Assembly: GCA_014058105.1 (NCBI GenBank)
Contig: JACGCM010000635.1
Span: 992,001-1,056,000, forward strand
DNA length: 64,000 nucleotides
From: Kingdonia uniflora
Lineage: Eukaryota; Streptophyta; Magnoliopsida; Ranunculales; Circaeasteraceae
Direction of reading: 5' to 3'
The position numbers were made by a program, and so were the translations under genes. Below are positions 10,616 through 20,212 of this stretch, piece by piece (within the stretch, counting starts at the first letter, position 1; every line of letters starts with the position of its first letter). The notes beneath the pieces are model-generated. The model was given only the letters and a program-made list of their open reading frames with translations, did no database searches and was not told the origin of the DNA.

Positions 10616-11252
10616 CTTTGACAAATTCCTCTGACCCTCGCTGAAAAAGGTGTTCAAACTATCAATCCCCACCATGAAATCCTTCAGCTCCATCTTTAGC
10701 TCATCTGTCTCAAACGTATAAGCATCCATAGCTTTTGCACTTCCGTCTTAGACCCCTCGACAAACTTCTTCTTCGACATCTCCCTGTTAGTCTTCATCAA
10801 GACTACACTGCTAGGACCCCATGGGGGACGCATATCCACAGCTGCTGCTAATTTAGCAGTTCCAGCCGCCTCCTTTGTTGACGATTGTGGAGTTAACCAC
10901 TTATGATGATGCAATGGAGGCACATCAGAACTTGCCACCCTTTTCATTTTATTTCTTCCCAGAGTCTCTCCTAGCATAGCATCAATCTTAGTGTCAGTAT
11001 TGTACCCAACCAAGGAGCATTTTTCCAATGGTAAGATAGCATCCGCAGCTCTCTTGTTTTGCGCTGATATTTTTCTGACGATCAAAGGAACCTCCGACCC
11101 TTTTACCCTCGACCTCTTTGAACTAGCTTCTTGAAAGAGCGTAATCACAGAATTTTGGTCGATAACTAGGCTATCGATCCTGCCAAAAAAATATTTCCTC
11201 ACTTTATACAATTCTTCTTTTGCCTGCGACTTCATATCGACCTCTTTCACAG
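10616..11252 (-). pseudogene. Antisense gene A, linker block
   Basis: An open frame of about 190 codons from the intron acceptor. Landmarks: [74 protein letters not shown], and a Lys/Ser-rich end ([19 protein letters not shown]). B 44469-45118 has FYGRIDNLVIDQE, RNKRAAEVSLPLENPSLVGY and KKKLAEESESEIQK in the same order. Basic clusters suggest nucleic-acid or nuclear targeting (inference). A TAA at 10698-10696 stops the frame; homology ([16 protein letters not shown]) then continues to the next donor. Confidence 0.55.
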
Positions 11253-11340
11253 CTAGAAAAAATAGCATAAAAAATTAGAAACACTTTCATCTCATTCACA
11301 CAATTCGAACATCGAGAATTACATTTACCTAAACACATAC
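11253..11340 (-). other. Intron 1 (short) of the antisense gene, copy A
   Basis: 88 bp on the minus strand, donor ACTTAG|GTATGT and acceptor TATTTTTTCTAG|CTGTGAAAG. The flanking coding blocks match B, where 44387-44468 has donor TCTAG|GTGTAT and acceptor TTTTTGTACAG|CTTTGAAG at the same junction. Confidence 0.6.
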
Positions 11341-12153
11341 CTAAGTAAAAAAAATCTCTTTAACGGTTCCCCTGGATCTTCCTTATCGAACTCGTAATTT
11401 ATAAAAACAAGTTAGCTTTCATCGATGTATCGCCCCCCCCCCCCCCCATCGACACCATATCATTGAGAAATGGTCTTTTCGGGAACCTTGCCAAATACAG
11501 GTAACCTAGCTTTTGCGGGTTCATCTTGAGTGCGTAGTACACACGTAAATCATCAACAAGTATTAACTCCTCCCCCTGGCTTTAAGTCAACCATTTATGG
11601 CCCCACAAACCCTGAACAGATCATACACATTCGGATTGAACTGCCCCGGTGCCACATAAAAGGAATTTATTAATTTCTTTTGGTCTGCTTTGAGGGGAAG
11701 CATCAATCCCTTCTTTATTTGTTCTCGATGAACCAAAATACCATTCAGAGGTATTTCCTGATCGATCAATTTATACTGGTACTCCTCTAACCTAATGTCC
11801 CCAGGAATACCATATTTTTTCATGAAACTTAAGATCTTTTTGATCTCTGGACCCTCTCCATAATATGCCTCCTCGCCTTCCTCCATGTCTTCTTCCCCAT
11901 CCCCATTACCTTCTTGATCACTCACTTGAGGCTCGTGATCTATATCCATTTTTGTATCCTCCTCCTCAACCTGTTCGATAGCACTAGGTATAGCCCTAAA
12001 CTGTTCCACACTACCTAAATCTACATTACTCGATCTAACCCTATATTTCCCTCTCAATTATTGTACGCAGATCCTCACATCAATCATTAGAGGTACTGCA
12101 TCTTCAAGATCCTCGTATATATCTTTCTCATCATTTTGAATGGGTTCAGCCAT
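11341..12153 (-). pseudogene. Antisense gene A, PF04195-like block
   Basis: Begins MAEPIQNDEKDIYEDLED (ATG at 12153); B has MVEPINIDDKEIF in the same place. After a TAA at codon 31 comes an acidic stretch ([26 protein letters not shown]), then [32 protein letters not shown] and [15 protein letters not shown]. The pattern G-I/V-PGDIR ... LPL ... APGQ-x-x-PN is that of Pfam PF04195, the 'putative gypsy-type transposon' family of plants. Beyond an in-frame TGA at 11597-11595 the homology to B goes on ([27 protein letters not shown]) to the intron donor. A run of 15 Cs (11433-11447) disrupts the frame. Confidence 0.65.
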
Positions 12154-12309
12154 TTTTAAACAGAACTTGTACAACAGATTCCATATTTTTTAAACTATTA
12201 GAATCTATCATATGTGGTACATATATATGTTCATACGTTCATATATTCATAATACTATTGTTATCGAGATAACTCTCCAACACATCATTCATTTTACTAT
12301 TTGCTACTA

Positions 12310-12757
12310 TCATTTATATTTATACTTATTACCACAGTTCTCGATATAGTACATATCATTTAATTCATATTGATATTTTTCATTCAAGTACCACATTGGC
12401 TTAGTTCTCGATACTTTTCTATTTTTAATAAGTAATATCGAGAACTTGTACTTTAAGTCGAATACAGGAATCTCAACAGCTTCTCGAATAAACTTCACCT
12501 ATTTCCCGCCAAAAATACAATTATTCAAAAATTGATACTTTCCCTTCTCCGGCATAAAATCTGGCCAAATCCCAACAAAAATAACATCCCCGACGATGTC
12601 CCCGTATTAAAACGACATTTCCCTCATCCCTACAATCGTACCATAACAACAGTGTTACCAATCGAGACTTTTCTCCACTCCTCTCCACCCATTCGTCATC
12701 TTCCCACACCAGAACCAATCTATAAACACCTAACGATAACAGTTCTTCCACCCTCAC
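12310..12757 (-). pseudogene. Antisense gene A, middle block (decayed)
   Basis: On the minus strand the segment DLARFYAGEGKVSIF, then after a stop FWREIGEVYSREAVEIPVF, corresponds to B 43127-43320 (frame reading FDSFWQETGKVYSRSL). DNA similarity is clear (GGCCAGATTTTA, TATTCGAGAAG). The function is unknown. Frame and exon limits are unclear, because stops and frame changes differ between the copies. Confidence 0.4.
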
Positions 12758-13689
12758 TTAGATAACAGTTCTAACTACTTCAAAATTTCAAAACCCTCTG
12801 CCAAACCTTAACTCTGTTAATTTTCTAAATTCCTTACAGCTAATTCCCTTTCCATTCAATTTATTATACCATACCATTTTCTTGACTTAATCTTATTCGT
12901 CTATAATATAATCAATCAAAACCCAAACGACAAGCAATCAAAAACTGATTCACTAACCTTATTTGTATACTTCTTTTGTGTCTATTTCCTTTGCTTGCTT
13001 GGCTCTTGCAATCAACACGCTTGTCCCCTTTTTCGCAATTGTCAGCAACGAATTTAGTAACGAGCAACATCAATCAGAACTTGAAAAAAAAATTATGTGT
13101 TTGAAAAGTATGAGCAGTCGCCTAAATCAGAGGTAATTATAGACCCCACGTGACTGTTAATTGCACCACTTCGTGACCCTTCAACTCTTCAAACATAATA
13201 TTATCTCTTCCTCTTCTCATTCTCTTCGACACTTCGCCTTTTCAGAGATAACAAACACTTACACTCCCGCTCTAATTCTTCCATATCTCAAAGAATTTCT
13301 TCAGAAACTTTCCAAAGCAAAAAATCACCAACTAGATTATCACAGAGATGGTATACATCAATTTCCTTATATTCCATAATCTCCCCTAATGGAGAACATC
13401 TTGCCATATTCATTAGTCTTGGTCCATAAACCCTATTTTCTACTTCACTTACAAATTCCAATCTTTTGGGACTTATATTCGACAACATACACATTATCAT
13501 CATATTTGACATTTTACCAAAAACTTGCTTCAAACTATTTGTTATTACCAAATTTCAACAAGTACATTATACATTCGACAAGTAAACAACCAATTACTAC
13601 CATCGACACCACATCCTGTACACTCTTTATTACATTTCATTAACCTTAACAACTCCTTACACAGACTTACTCCTACGACAATTTCAACT

Positions 13690-13983
13690 TTATAAACCCC
13701 TCGCTGCAGCTTCATCCTTCCTCTTCACCAACATCTTGGCTCTAGTCCACATTCCACCACAACGTTCCGGTGGGCGCCAGAATTGCAGCTTAACCCAAAA
13801 CTCGAAGTCCTCTTCAGCCTCCCTCGCTTCTGCCTCGCTCATCCCTTCATAATCAAGGTCCTCTGGATCTTCCATATGCATGTCACAGTTCTGAGATCCA
13901 AAGTATCGCGTGTACAACATCCAATACATCGCTTGAATACCTCTTAACACACCATCACAGGATTGAGCACTCGTCTTCACCAT
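13690..13983 (-). pseudogene. Antisense gene A, SEAEA block
   Basis: A 97-codon open frame (ATG at 13983). Acidic core [20 protein letters not shown] then [16 protein letters not shown]. The matching B sequence at about 41820-42010 (ISEAEAKDTEDELQFY, TRAQVCKE) is broken by stops. Conservation between two copies that differ widely elsewhere suggests this was coding. No family recognised. It is rich in E, so it could be a linker or acidic interaction region. Confidence 0.5.
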
Positions 13984-14484
13984 CTTGCATAAATGCCAAA
14001 CATATGCACCAACAAGACTTATTTATAACCCCTCCAATCATGGTCCAAGTCACCTACATTTACTCTGCCTTGGAACTCTACAATTTCAAAGTCAAATCCA
14101 TCATCCTCGAAATCCATTATGGGACCCACTCAGTCAAATACATTTGAGATGTTATGACAACCCATCAACAGTTTATCTGCAATCACATTCGATATTTTAG
14201 CTTTGATTATTTAACACTACTATTGTTACTCAAAATACACATGAATAGAATATCGAAGAAATTAACTTTATTTATTATGATGACTAAGTTACAAATCATA
14301 TTCGACAACTTCATCTTTCGATTTTGTTACATATACCATCCGTGACTACATCCTTCGATTATATTACATCGACCTACATCTATTTTTATATTCGACTTAC
14401 AGAACTAATTACTTTATGCTTTCTTTTTATCAGAATCTGACATTAAGGCCTCTTTCTAGTCCTCGAAGCTTAAGAAATCTCAAG

Positions 14485-14808
14485 TCACTGAACTTCTAAA
14501 AGATGTTTCATCAGAAAAGTGACAGCAAAAATTGTAAGAAAACTAAAACGTTCGGCAAGATCCCTATACGCCCATCTAAGCTTTAAATATTCATCATCAA
14601 TACACACAGTTATCCCTTCTCCCCCATACTGATGCAATCCATTACCTTGACCTGATACAATTGTTTCCAACAGATACACATCGTCTCTGCTTTGACCTTG
14701 TTCCCACCCCAATGATATGACACGATCACATGTCGGCTTAATGTCGATCAGTTTGCGCCAGATTTTTCCTTCAGAATGATCACCATCTTCAACCCCAGAC
14801 AATGCCAT
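14485..14808 (-). pseudogene. Antisense gene A, N-terminal block
   Basis: A 107-codon frame opened by ATG at 14808, ending at 14485. It aligns with B 41016-41321 around YLLE-x-VS, G-x-GLHQYGGEGITVCIDDE and LKLRWAYRDLAERF. No known domain recognised; the C-terminal FSFLTIFAVTFLMKHLLEV is hydrophobic and might be a membrane segment, but B does not preserve it. Another ATG at 14815 is in a different frame, so the true start is uncertain. Just downstream both copies have ATG-TCA-GAT-TC (MSDS-x-KKK). Confidence 0.5.
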
Positions 14809-14868
14809 AGATCATACTTGGGGCAACATCTTTCCATAAACCACCACAATCCCACCTTCAATAACCCC

Positions 14869-14877
14869 CTATTTATA
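14869..14877 (-). promoter_or_regulatory. Antisense TATA box of the A antisense gene
   Basis: Read on the minus strand, GGGTATAAATAGGGGG: a near-perfect plant TATA box about 55-60 bp upstream of the first ATGs (14815, 14808). In B the same spot has TATGAATAG (40970-40978). Confidence 0.5.
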
Positions 14878-15047
14878 CCCATTATCCTTCTGCCAGATTT
14901 AATATATCGCATTTATTGTGCTTGGGGAATGACTTGACCAGATACAGTTCTTTTGACCTTGAAAATGACACAGACGATTCATCTTCCCATTCGACAACCT
15001 CTTCAGATTCTAAAATTCCTCTCGACACAACCACAAGTGCTTCTGTC

Positions 15048-15061
15048 GAGAATGGGGCAAT
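15048..15061 (+). other. Polypurine tract of element A
   Basis: GAGAATGGGGCAAT directly before the 3' LTR; B has AAGAATGGGGCGAT before its own 3' LTR (minus strand). This site primes plus-strand DNA synthesis. Confidence 0.6.
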
Positions 15062-15597
15062 TGTAGTAACATATTCCCCAGATTTGACAAGAGTAAGCCA
15101 GCAAAGTATTGACGAAGACATGCAAAGACAGTCCTTCATTGTCAAAGATAGCGCAGTACTCATAAGCCAGCACAGTGTAGTCGAAGATAGCCCAGTATTC
15201 TATAAGATACTATAAGTCTTCGACCTACCAAAATTAGCCGTTGAAGCCTGGTCAAGAGAAAACTGTTAGAGATCTGCAAAGTTTACCCACTTCCCTTATA
15301 ATAGGAGACTATTTCTTTTTTTTTGTAGAACTGCCTGTATAACTATAAATACAGGCAGAGAATAGATACTACGGTACACAATCATTTACTATTCTTACTT
15401 TAAATACCTACCTTCATTCTAAAATGTGTAATAACTAGCATCTTACTGGATTTTACATAAAAATCCTTCTCGAGGTCTTGGCTTTTCTCAGCCTTTACTG
15501 AGATTTCCACGTAAAATCTTGTTTTATCTAGCTTATTGCCTTCCCTTTACGAATAAGTATTGGCAATGATTCTCCTACCGGATAACACGCCATTACA
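15062..15597 (+). repeat. 3' LTR of element A
   Basis: 536 bp, TGTAGTAACATATT...CATTACA, followed by the TSD copy GCACC (15598-15602). Confidence 0.9.
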
Positions 15598-15602
15598 GCA
15601 CC

Positions 15603-16505
15603 ATGTTGTTAAACCCCTAGGTTTAGCCTGGTGGATGAGTGTTGTCTCGAGATGTTTTGCAGTGATTATACCCACAAAAATCAATATTGGCATTTTAAAG
15701 AATTCTAGAGTACACATGACTTATTTCTTATGAATATATCCTTACTTAGTTGTGACAAAAATATACCGATGGGAAATCCTTCAACCTGTTATTCTCCCAA
15801 GTATACCAAAGAATATTTTAAGCTTATTCGAAACTAGAGGTACTACCTCAAGATTAGAAAGATATTCAGGTGTATTGCTTTAGCTATATTTGAGTTTATA
15901 GTAAAAATAGTTTTATCACCTAATACGTTGTCTAGAATAATTAACTCAGTTTTTGGTAGTCTAGTTCTTGCTAGAATAAATTCAACGGTCATTTCGACAA
16001 GTGCTTTAGTCAATTCGTCTTCCTAAAACTACAATGAAGTGCATATTTATAAAATATGCTAAGCTAACTAGAATTAGTCACTAATAAAAAAATAGTACAT
16101 CTAGCTTAAGATAGTACAAAATATTTTAGATTATACTTGGTAAAATTTTCAAATTTAGGTTTTTCCATAATATTTTAGTCAAGGTAAAATCACTTTAAGT
16201 GCTTGGAAATTCGTCAAAAATATATCATAAATTGTCAAAGTATCATTATTTCATTTTTCATCAAAAAAAATTTTGAAAAAATAGTTTCCTACCCTCAAAA
16301 TTAAATAAAAAAATTATTCTCAATGTTTGAGAATAAGAAAATAAATGGAAGAGGAAAACTGGTATTTCTCACCTGAATGTGTCATGGGTTGCCTCCCAAG
16401 AAGCGGCTAAGTTTACCATCTTCAGCCACAAAAATATACCCCAAACTTAAAATTTTCAATATGATTGGAAGGGTACAAAGTTGAAAAGGTGATGTAATAT
16501 CCTGG
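15603..16505 (-). mobile_element. 3' UTR of element H
   Basis: Reverse complement of the Athila-like 3' UTR. 15603-16030 pairs with 1-430. Near 16385-16415 the minus strand reads ...TTGGGAGGCAACCCATGAC, as in element D (TGGGAGGCAACCCATG, 32790). Pol of H should lie to the right but is absent, so H is truncated near 16505. Confidence 0.65.
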
Positions 16506-16732
16506 TTGCAAATTCTCTTTCAAAAATTAGATAACACATGAATGTTGATCCTCAATATTAGCCCCTAATTGGGTAGATATATTCTGTAAAAACCAGGGAG
16601 AGTTCAAAACTAATTTTTTATGAAAAAGATTTTTTCTAAAATCATTGCCTATCATTTGATGATTTCAAGTTAAAATTTTTAGATAAATCAATCAAAACTA
16701 TTTTCTCCAAGATAAAATAAACACGGGGTAAT
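16506..16732. other. Unassigned AT-rich stretch
   Basis: No open frame, repeat unit or recognisable transposon motif; lies between truncated H and the duplicated upstream block. Confidence 0.3.
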
Positions 16733-16985
16733 GGTAAAGCAAATGGGCAGAAAGGTTGAGGTGCCTTATTCTAACATAGAGAAGACTTGAATCAGTCTGA
16801 ATAAACATTTACAACCCAAAATTCATCCCAGAAAAGTGATTGCTAGCATATGGGATAGGCGAATGTGGTTAGCTATAAAAAAAATATACATCTCAATGTT
16901 ATCTTTCTTCTGAAAATGTAATAAAAAAGATCTTAAAATGTAAAAACTAATAAATATAAGGCACTAAAGTTGATAAAAAGAAAAC
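16733..16985 (+). repeat. Copy of the block upstream of the GIF-like exon
   Basis: 253 bp that match the reverse complement of 36082-36335. Shared landmarks are GGTAAAGCAAATGGGCAG, GAGGTGCCTTATTC, GATTGCTAGC, GGGATAGGCGAAT and the final GGCACT...GTTGAT. At 36 kb the block lies just upstream of a GIF/AN3-like first exon, so this is probably a second copy of that gene's 5' flank. Homology stops exactly where the next LTR starts. Confidence 0.65.
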
Positions 16986-18201
16986 TAACGAGTGCGTAAT
17001 TATGATATTTTTAATATACCCGAACATATATTTTAGTAGTCCATTATATTTGATTTTGGGTACTTATGCGCGTTTGTTTGATTTTAGCTATTGGAGATGG
17101 ATATTTGAAACCAAGCTCTTCAAGTCTAGTTAAAGTGTCTCCAACAGTTCATAGCATAAAAAGTTAAATACACAATATATTTGGTCTCAAGATTAAAGAA
17201 ATATATACACAAATATTCTTGGAGAATAAGAACAAAGAAGATTTTGCATCCAAGATCCTTGAAGATATATGTAAGAGTTTCAATAAAGAAAAATCTCAAT
17301 ATCACTTAATGGAATTATATGCAAGAATCTTAGGTGATTGGTTATAATATTAAAAAAATTTATTGTAAAAATATTCTTTAGAATTTAATGTATAGTTTCT
17401 AAATTTGGCTTCATTCTCCTATAAAAGGAACCCTCCCCCCATTGTAATTGGGCATCTCATATTGGAGTAAGTTTAGAAGAAATAAAGTCTTAATTTTATT
17501 TTATTATCTCCTCTCCCTTTTATTTTGTAAATAGTTAGTTAGTTCATGCAATGATCTTGAGAATGATAAAAAGCTAATCCCATCTAGCTATGAGTAGAAG
17601 GAATCCCTTACCCCAAATAACAATAGTTATATTACAGTTCTAGGATTAGTTCTCTCTTACAATCTTCTAAAATAGCTATAATCGACTTCTAGGCTTAACC
17701 GTAGCTAGTAAGTAGATTTAGACTATTTAGCCAAAATTTGGTGTTATAACCATTAAACCAGAATTTAGGGCAAAAATGTAGAGAACTCGTTAGAAGAGAT
17801 TCGACTAAGCTTAACCATTGTTGGGAGAATTTATCCTACAAATCGTATTTAGGGATGCATTTTATGACCAAATCCTAGATCCCTAACCATGGATCTAGGG
17901 TTGTCATTTACATCGAAAATGCCTTACCAATGATTTTTTATATGAATAATCCACTAAGTAAAACTATATGATAACTATATTGCTTTGGTTGGGCTAAATT
18001 CTAGTTGTAGTTATTCTCCTGTTAATTGTTTGTTTTATTTCTTTTTTCTTTCAATCAATCTTTTATAAGACCTTATTCGGCCTAGAAAATATTTGTTTTC
18101 CCAAACCTCTCTTGGATTCGATCCCATTCATCCGTGCTATAATTCGACAACCGTACTTTGAGCAGGTATTTTGTTAGAGGGCCCCTAAAAACCACTTATC
18201 A
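16986..18201 (+). repeat. Athila-like LTR (solo or truncated element)
   Basis: 1216 bp, alignable with the G and H LTRs. The expected TGATGAG start reads TAACGAG (two transitions) and it ends ACTTATCA. TATA box CCTATAAAAGG near 17412-17422. No clear TSD (AAAAC on the left, AATAT on the right) and no PBS-gag to the right, so I cannot tell a solo LTR from a truncated element. Confidence 0.75.
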
Positions 18202-18987
18202 AATATAGCAAATGTCCACCTTGACACCCCCATAGAAACTAGTAAAACTACACATTTTGTGACTCACATGATAAGGGAATATTCCACCAAGAGAAAGGTT
18301 GGCAGAAAATTTATTATGTGAAGTTTCATGAGCATCTAAAATTGAAGTTGTTTTGAGTTTGAGGTGGCAAACTATGGCATTGGTGTTAAGTTGATAAGTG
18401 ATTGTGTTTAGTACATGTTGACTAGTATCAATGTTATGGTTTTTCTGTTGTAATCCAAGTGGTAAAATTTCATTGAAGTTGGCTAGCATCAAACTCATCA
18501 TTTCAAATGGTTAAATTTGATAATTATGTCTCTTTTGTTCCTTTTCCTAGGTCAACAACATTCATTTTCCTAGAAGAATAGTTCTTTGATTATTGTAATA
18601 ATCTATCCCACTACCATATATGGCTTTGACTGACATTTTTAATCTTTGCAGCATTTCATTGAAGAGATATATCGTAATACCTACAGTTTTGACTTAGAAT
18701 GGAAGATTATATTGCTAAGATATTTCAATCTAGTTGAAATGGCGACTGGAGCTTTTAAATTATGTTTAGGTCTTTTCTCTTGCAAAGGTTATAGCTAGAG
18801 CTCAATCCATATGGAATTTTGAAAAGGATGTTTTGTATAGGAACTTTGTGGATCTTTAATTAAATTTGATTATTTAGATCAGATTTTGTATATTCATTTA
18901 TCAGCTTTAATGACTCAACTCATGTCTTATTAAATGCATCAATTGTGACTCTAGATGTGAGAATAGAGTGGAGTAGGAATAAAGGGT
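18202..18987. other. Unassigned region
   Basis: No gene or transposon recognised. A splice-acceptor-like TTTGCAG at about 18645-18651 precedes a short open stretch, but nothing supports an exon. A 12-G homopolymer follows at 18988-18999. Confidence 0.3.
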
Positions 18988-18999
18988 GGGGGGGGGGGG

Positions 19000-19294
19000 T
19001 AATTCTAATTTAATTTTTTTGGTTTTCTATGCAACTTTCAAAGTCATTTTTTAAGTGACATTAAAAGAGTCAGAATACTTTTAACGTCATCTCTCAACTG
19101 ACATTAAAACTCGAGTCACATGAGTTGCAGGTATGAATCACGTCATTTTCTTGTGTCTTTAAAGTCACTTTATAAGTAACGTAAAAGAATTGGGAGTATC
19201 CACATCATCACTTTCTAGGTCATTTGGAAAAATGACATCGAATGCCTATTACGTCACTAAAAAAATAACATTAAAACCAAAATTTGTTGTAGTG
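19000..19294. mobile_element. CACTA transposon end (truncated)
   Basis: The sequence ends TTTGTTGTAGTG, i.e. CACTACAACAAA on the minus strand, the typical CACTA terminal inverted repeat. The 300 bp inside carry many dispersed short subterminal motifs in both orientations (AAGTGAC / GTCACTT, ACGTCA, TGACATTAAAA). The opposite end is not visible in the window. A different CACTA family starts at 57396. Confidence 0.55.
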
Positions 19295-19832
19295 CAAACT
19301 GTTATCTTTGTGTTATATTTATTATTAGTTGTAAATTAACCCATGAGTTAATATCATAATGTATACAATCATAATACATTCATAAATAATAAGACACAAT
19401 AAATAAAATGTGATAAAAAAATTACTATTTTTGTAGGTGAAAGGTCGTGTCCACATTTTTAGTTATTTTAAAATTATCGTGTTCGACACCTCGTACCAGT
19501 ATCAAACATCGACCCGAGTACTCTGTCAATGTTGCATAGGTCCAAATGCATACTTTAACTTTGGACCTCTATGAGATTTCATAATTTATTAAGTCCAAAA
19601 AGTAGCATGATACATAAATCAACTAGGGACTCTATGTGCCTTATTCACATAATATTTACTGATTATTACATGTACGAAACTACACTCATTTCTTTCTATG
19701 TTTTGCTTCATAATCTGGGCAATTCTAGGGAATCTTATAATTCTTTTGGTGAATTGCCATCATTTTAAGTCTCTTCAACTGGGGCTTAAATAATCATCCT
19801 TGCATTTTTACGATCATTTGGGCTAATACTGA
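19295..19832. other. Unassigned region
   Basis: AT-rich, no credible ORF. GTGTTCGACACCTCG near 19470-19490 looks like a common plant repeat fragment, but I cannot assign it. Confidence 0.25.
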
Positions 19833-20161
19833 TGTAGTACGTGCCTATGGGTCATTTACCACCCATTTGAATTATCTTTTCTTTTATGCTTTAGCTTAAT
19901 ACTCTGTTGGAGAGTCCAATGTGGGTTATTAGCAGTTTCTATTTTTTAGGTTAGTTTCCTAACTAGATAGGTTAGGGGAGTTGTAGTAGGAGTAAACATA
20001 GGGAAACCTAGGTTATAAAAGGAGGGGGTGGTATAATTTTAATACTCAGTTGTTTATGAAGTTTTAGCTATTTTAGTAGAAACTTATTATTTTCTCAAAA
20101 CCTAACAAACAACGTTATATTCAATACGAATCTCGCTTCCGTGTTCATAGTAATTGAGTCA
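19833..20161 (+). repeat. 5' LTR of element F
   Basis: Starts TGTAGTACGTGCC. TATA box TTATAAAAGG near 20013-20022. It ends near ATTGAGTCA, two bases before the PBS. The right boundary is set by alignment with 21779-22110 and may be off by several bases. Confidence 0.6.
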
Positions 20162-20163
20162 AA

Positions 20164-20175
20164 TGGTATCAGAGC
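20164..20175 (+). other. Primer-binding site of element F
   Basis: TGGTATCAGAGC, complementary to the 3' end of plant initiator tRNA-Met, the usual primer of copia and chromovirus elements. Confidence 0.75.
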
Positions 20176-20212
20176 TACGTTAGAATGCAGTGTAATCAGT
20201 TTCAAGAGCACG

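Larger units (their letters stand above)
9899..14815 (-). pseudogene. Antisense multi-exon gene of element A (whole locus)
   Basis: A second gene on the strand opposite gag-pol, running from near the 3' LTR towards pol. Protein blocks in order: N-terminal block (14808-14485), SEAEA block (13983-13690), a short middle block (about 12757-12310), a PF04195-like block (12153-11341), a linker block (11252-10616) and a coiled coil (10537-9899). Each has a counterpart in the same order in B (41016-45878). Two short GT-AG introns are conserved between copies. AT-rich gaps of roughly 500-900 bp between the first blocks may be longer introns. Stops in several blocks mean this copy is dead. The role of such antisense ORFs in Tat elements is unknown. 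Confidence 0.7.
2758..15597 (+). mobile_element. Element A: Tat-lineage Ty3/gypsy retrotransposon with antisense gene
   Basis: A 12,840-bp element with LTRs of equal length (536 bp), ends TG...CA and a perfect 5-bp TSD (GCACC). Plus-strand order is PBS, gag, protease, RT, RNase H, archaeal-type RNase H and integrase. A 60-bp tandem array and then a minus-strand multi-exon gene precede the polypurine tract and 3' LTR. The second RNase H and an antisense ORF before the 3' LTR are known features of the Tat lineage (Retand, Grande and RIRE2 types). All frames carry stops, so it is not autonomous. By eye the LTRs differ at roughly one base in six to eight, so the insertion is old. Confidence 0.88.

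Noticed and set aside
10054..10621. Plus-strand frames of 139 and 126 codons
   Set aside because: Shadow of the antisense coiled-coil block; composition is that of a reverse-complement reading and B does not conserve it.
16986..18201. Solo LTR with TSD
   Set aside because: Flanking pentamers differ (AAAAC and AATAT), so a solo LTR cannot be claimed.
18640..18800. Possible exon after TTTGCAG
   Set aside because: Short open stretch without family resemblance or a matching donor.
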